From assembly GCA_026874595.1 (NCBI GenBank), contig CM049320.1, forward strand, positions 18,860,988-18,924,987: a DNA stretch of 64,000 nucleotides. Reading direction: 5' to 3'. The first letter of the stretch is position 1. Each line of letters starts with the position of its first letter. This document shows positions 63,971 through 64,000 of the stretch, in pieces. Below the pieces are notes generated by a model, which was not told where the DNA came from, did not search any database, and saw nothing but the letters and a program-made list of their open reading frames with translations. The DNA is from Sipunculus nudus (Eukaryota; Annelida; Sipuncula; Golfingiida; Sipunculidae). The translations under genes and the position numbers were made by a program.

Positions 63971-64000
63971 AATATATATATATAAAATTAGCGTTACTTA
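62673..64000 (+). repeat. Dispersed repeat, copy B (runs to window end)
   Basis: A direct copy of 55,475-57,036, starting at cctgtatttctcctcc. It has a small extra stretch (atgacatcataaagaaa near 62,772) and lacks the internal insert of copy A. A long (AT)n run at 63,923-63,985 sits at the position where copy A has only catatatataaaatt. The ORF 62,834-63,043 has no recognisable domain. Confidence 0.85.
63923..63985. repeat. (AT)n microsatellite near the end of copy B
   Basis: An AT run of about 60 bases broken once by caaa. Copy A has only a short AT stretch at this point. Confidence 0.95.

Overview
This is a stretch of an animal nuclear genome. It has spliced genes with GT-AG introns, signal-peptide exons, tRNA-derived repeats, DIRS-like and DDE-transposase relics, and many (AT)n microsatellites and poly-G/C runs. 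The AT-rich base composition, a tandem C-type-lectin-like membrane protein and an intronless RING/B-box/NHL (TRIM-type) pseudogene fit a lophotrochozoan, most likely a bivalve or other mollusc. That assignment is inference; no marker gene settles it.

Layout. (1) 1-23,341 is one giant inverted repeat. The left arm (1-9,210) is matched in reverse complement by the right arm (11,212-23,341) around a ~2.0 kb spacer. By eye the arms are roughly 98-99% identical over the parts compared. The right arm also carries a 2.9 kb insertion (13,068-15,976) with imperfect terminal inverted repeats, flanked by AATT; the left arm holds the empty site. The repeat may continue left of base 1. I find no convincing gene in it. 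(2) 24,256-29,092, minus strand, is a multi-exon gene for a single-pass membrane protein with two C-type-lectin-like domains. Its introns carry a DDE-transposase relic, a GGTTC/GAACC-rich repeat in two places and long (AT)n runs. (3) 28.8-32.3 kb holds tRNA-like/SINE sequences and a five-unit ~273 bp tandem array in which each unit has a tRNA-like B box. (4) 36.5-36.75 kb is a small inverted-repeat element. (5) 37,643-39,486, minus strand, is a decayed TRIM-NHL pseudogene. (6) 43.07-44.04 kb, plus strand, is a decayed reverse transcriptase/RNase H segment of DIRS-like type. (7) 47,434-49,489, minus strand, is a clean four-exon gene for a 312-residue secreted protein of unrecognised family. (8) 52,317-52,405 is a lone Ser/Thr/Pro-rich exon candidate. 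(9) 55.5-57.0 kb and 62.7-64.0 kb are two direct copies of a dispersed repeat, and a ~277 bp tandem duplication precedes the second copy.

The genes do not form a pathway visible here. The lectin-like receptor, secreted protein and TRIM-NHL relic belong to kinds of family that are often expanded in molluscs. The most striking structure is the giant inverted repeat with its one-arm transposon insertion. It is either a real recent inverted duplication or two haplotypes joined head-to-head in assembly.
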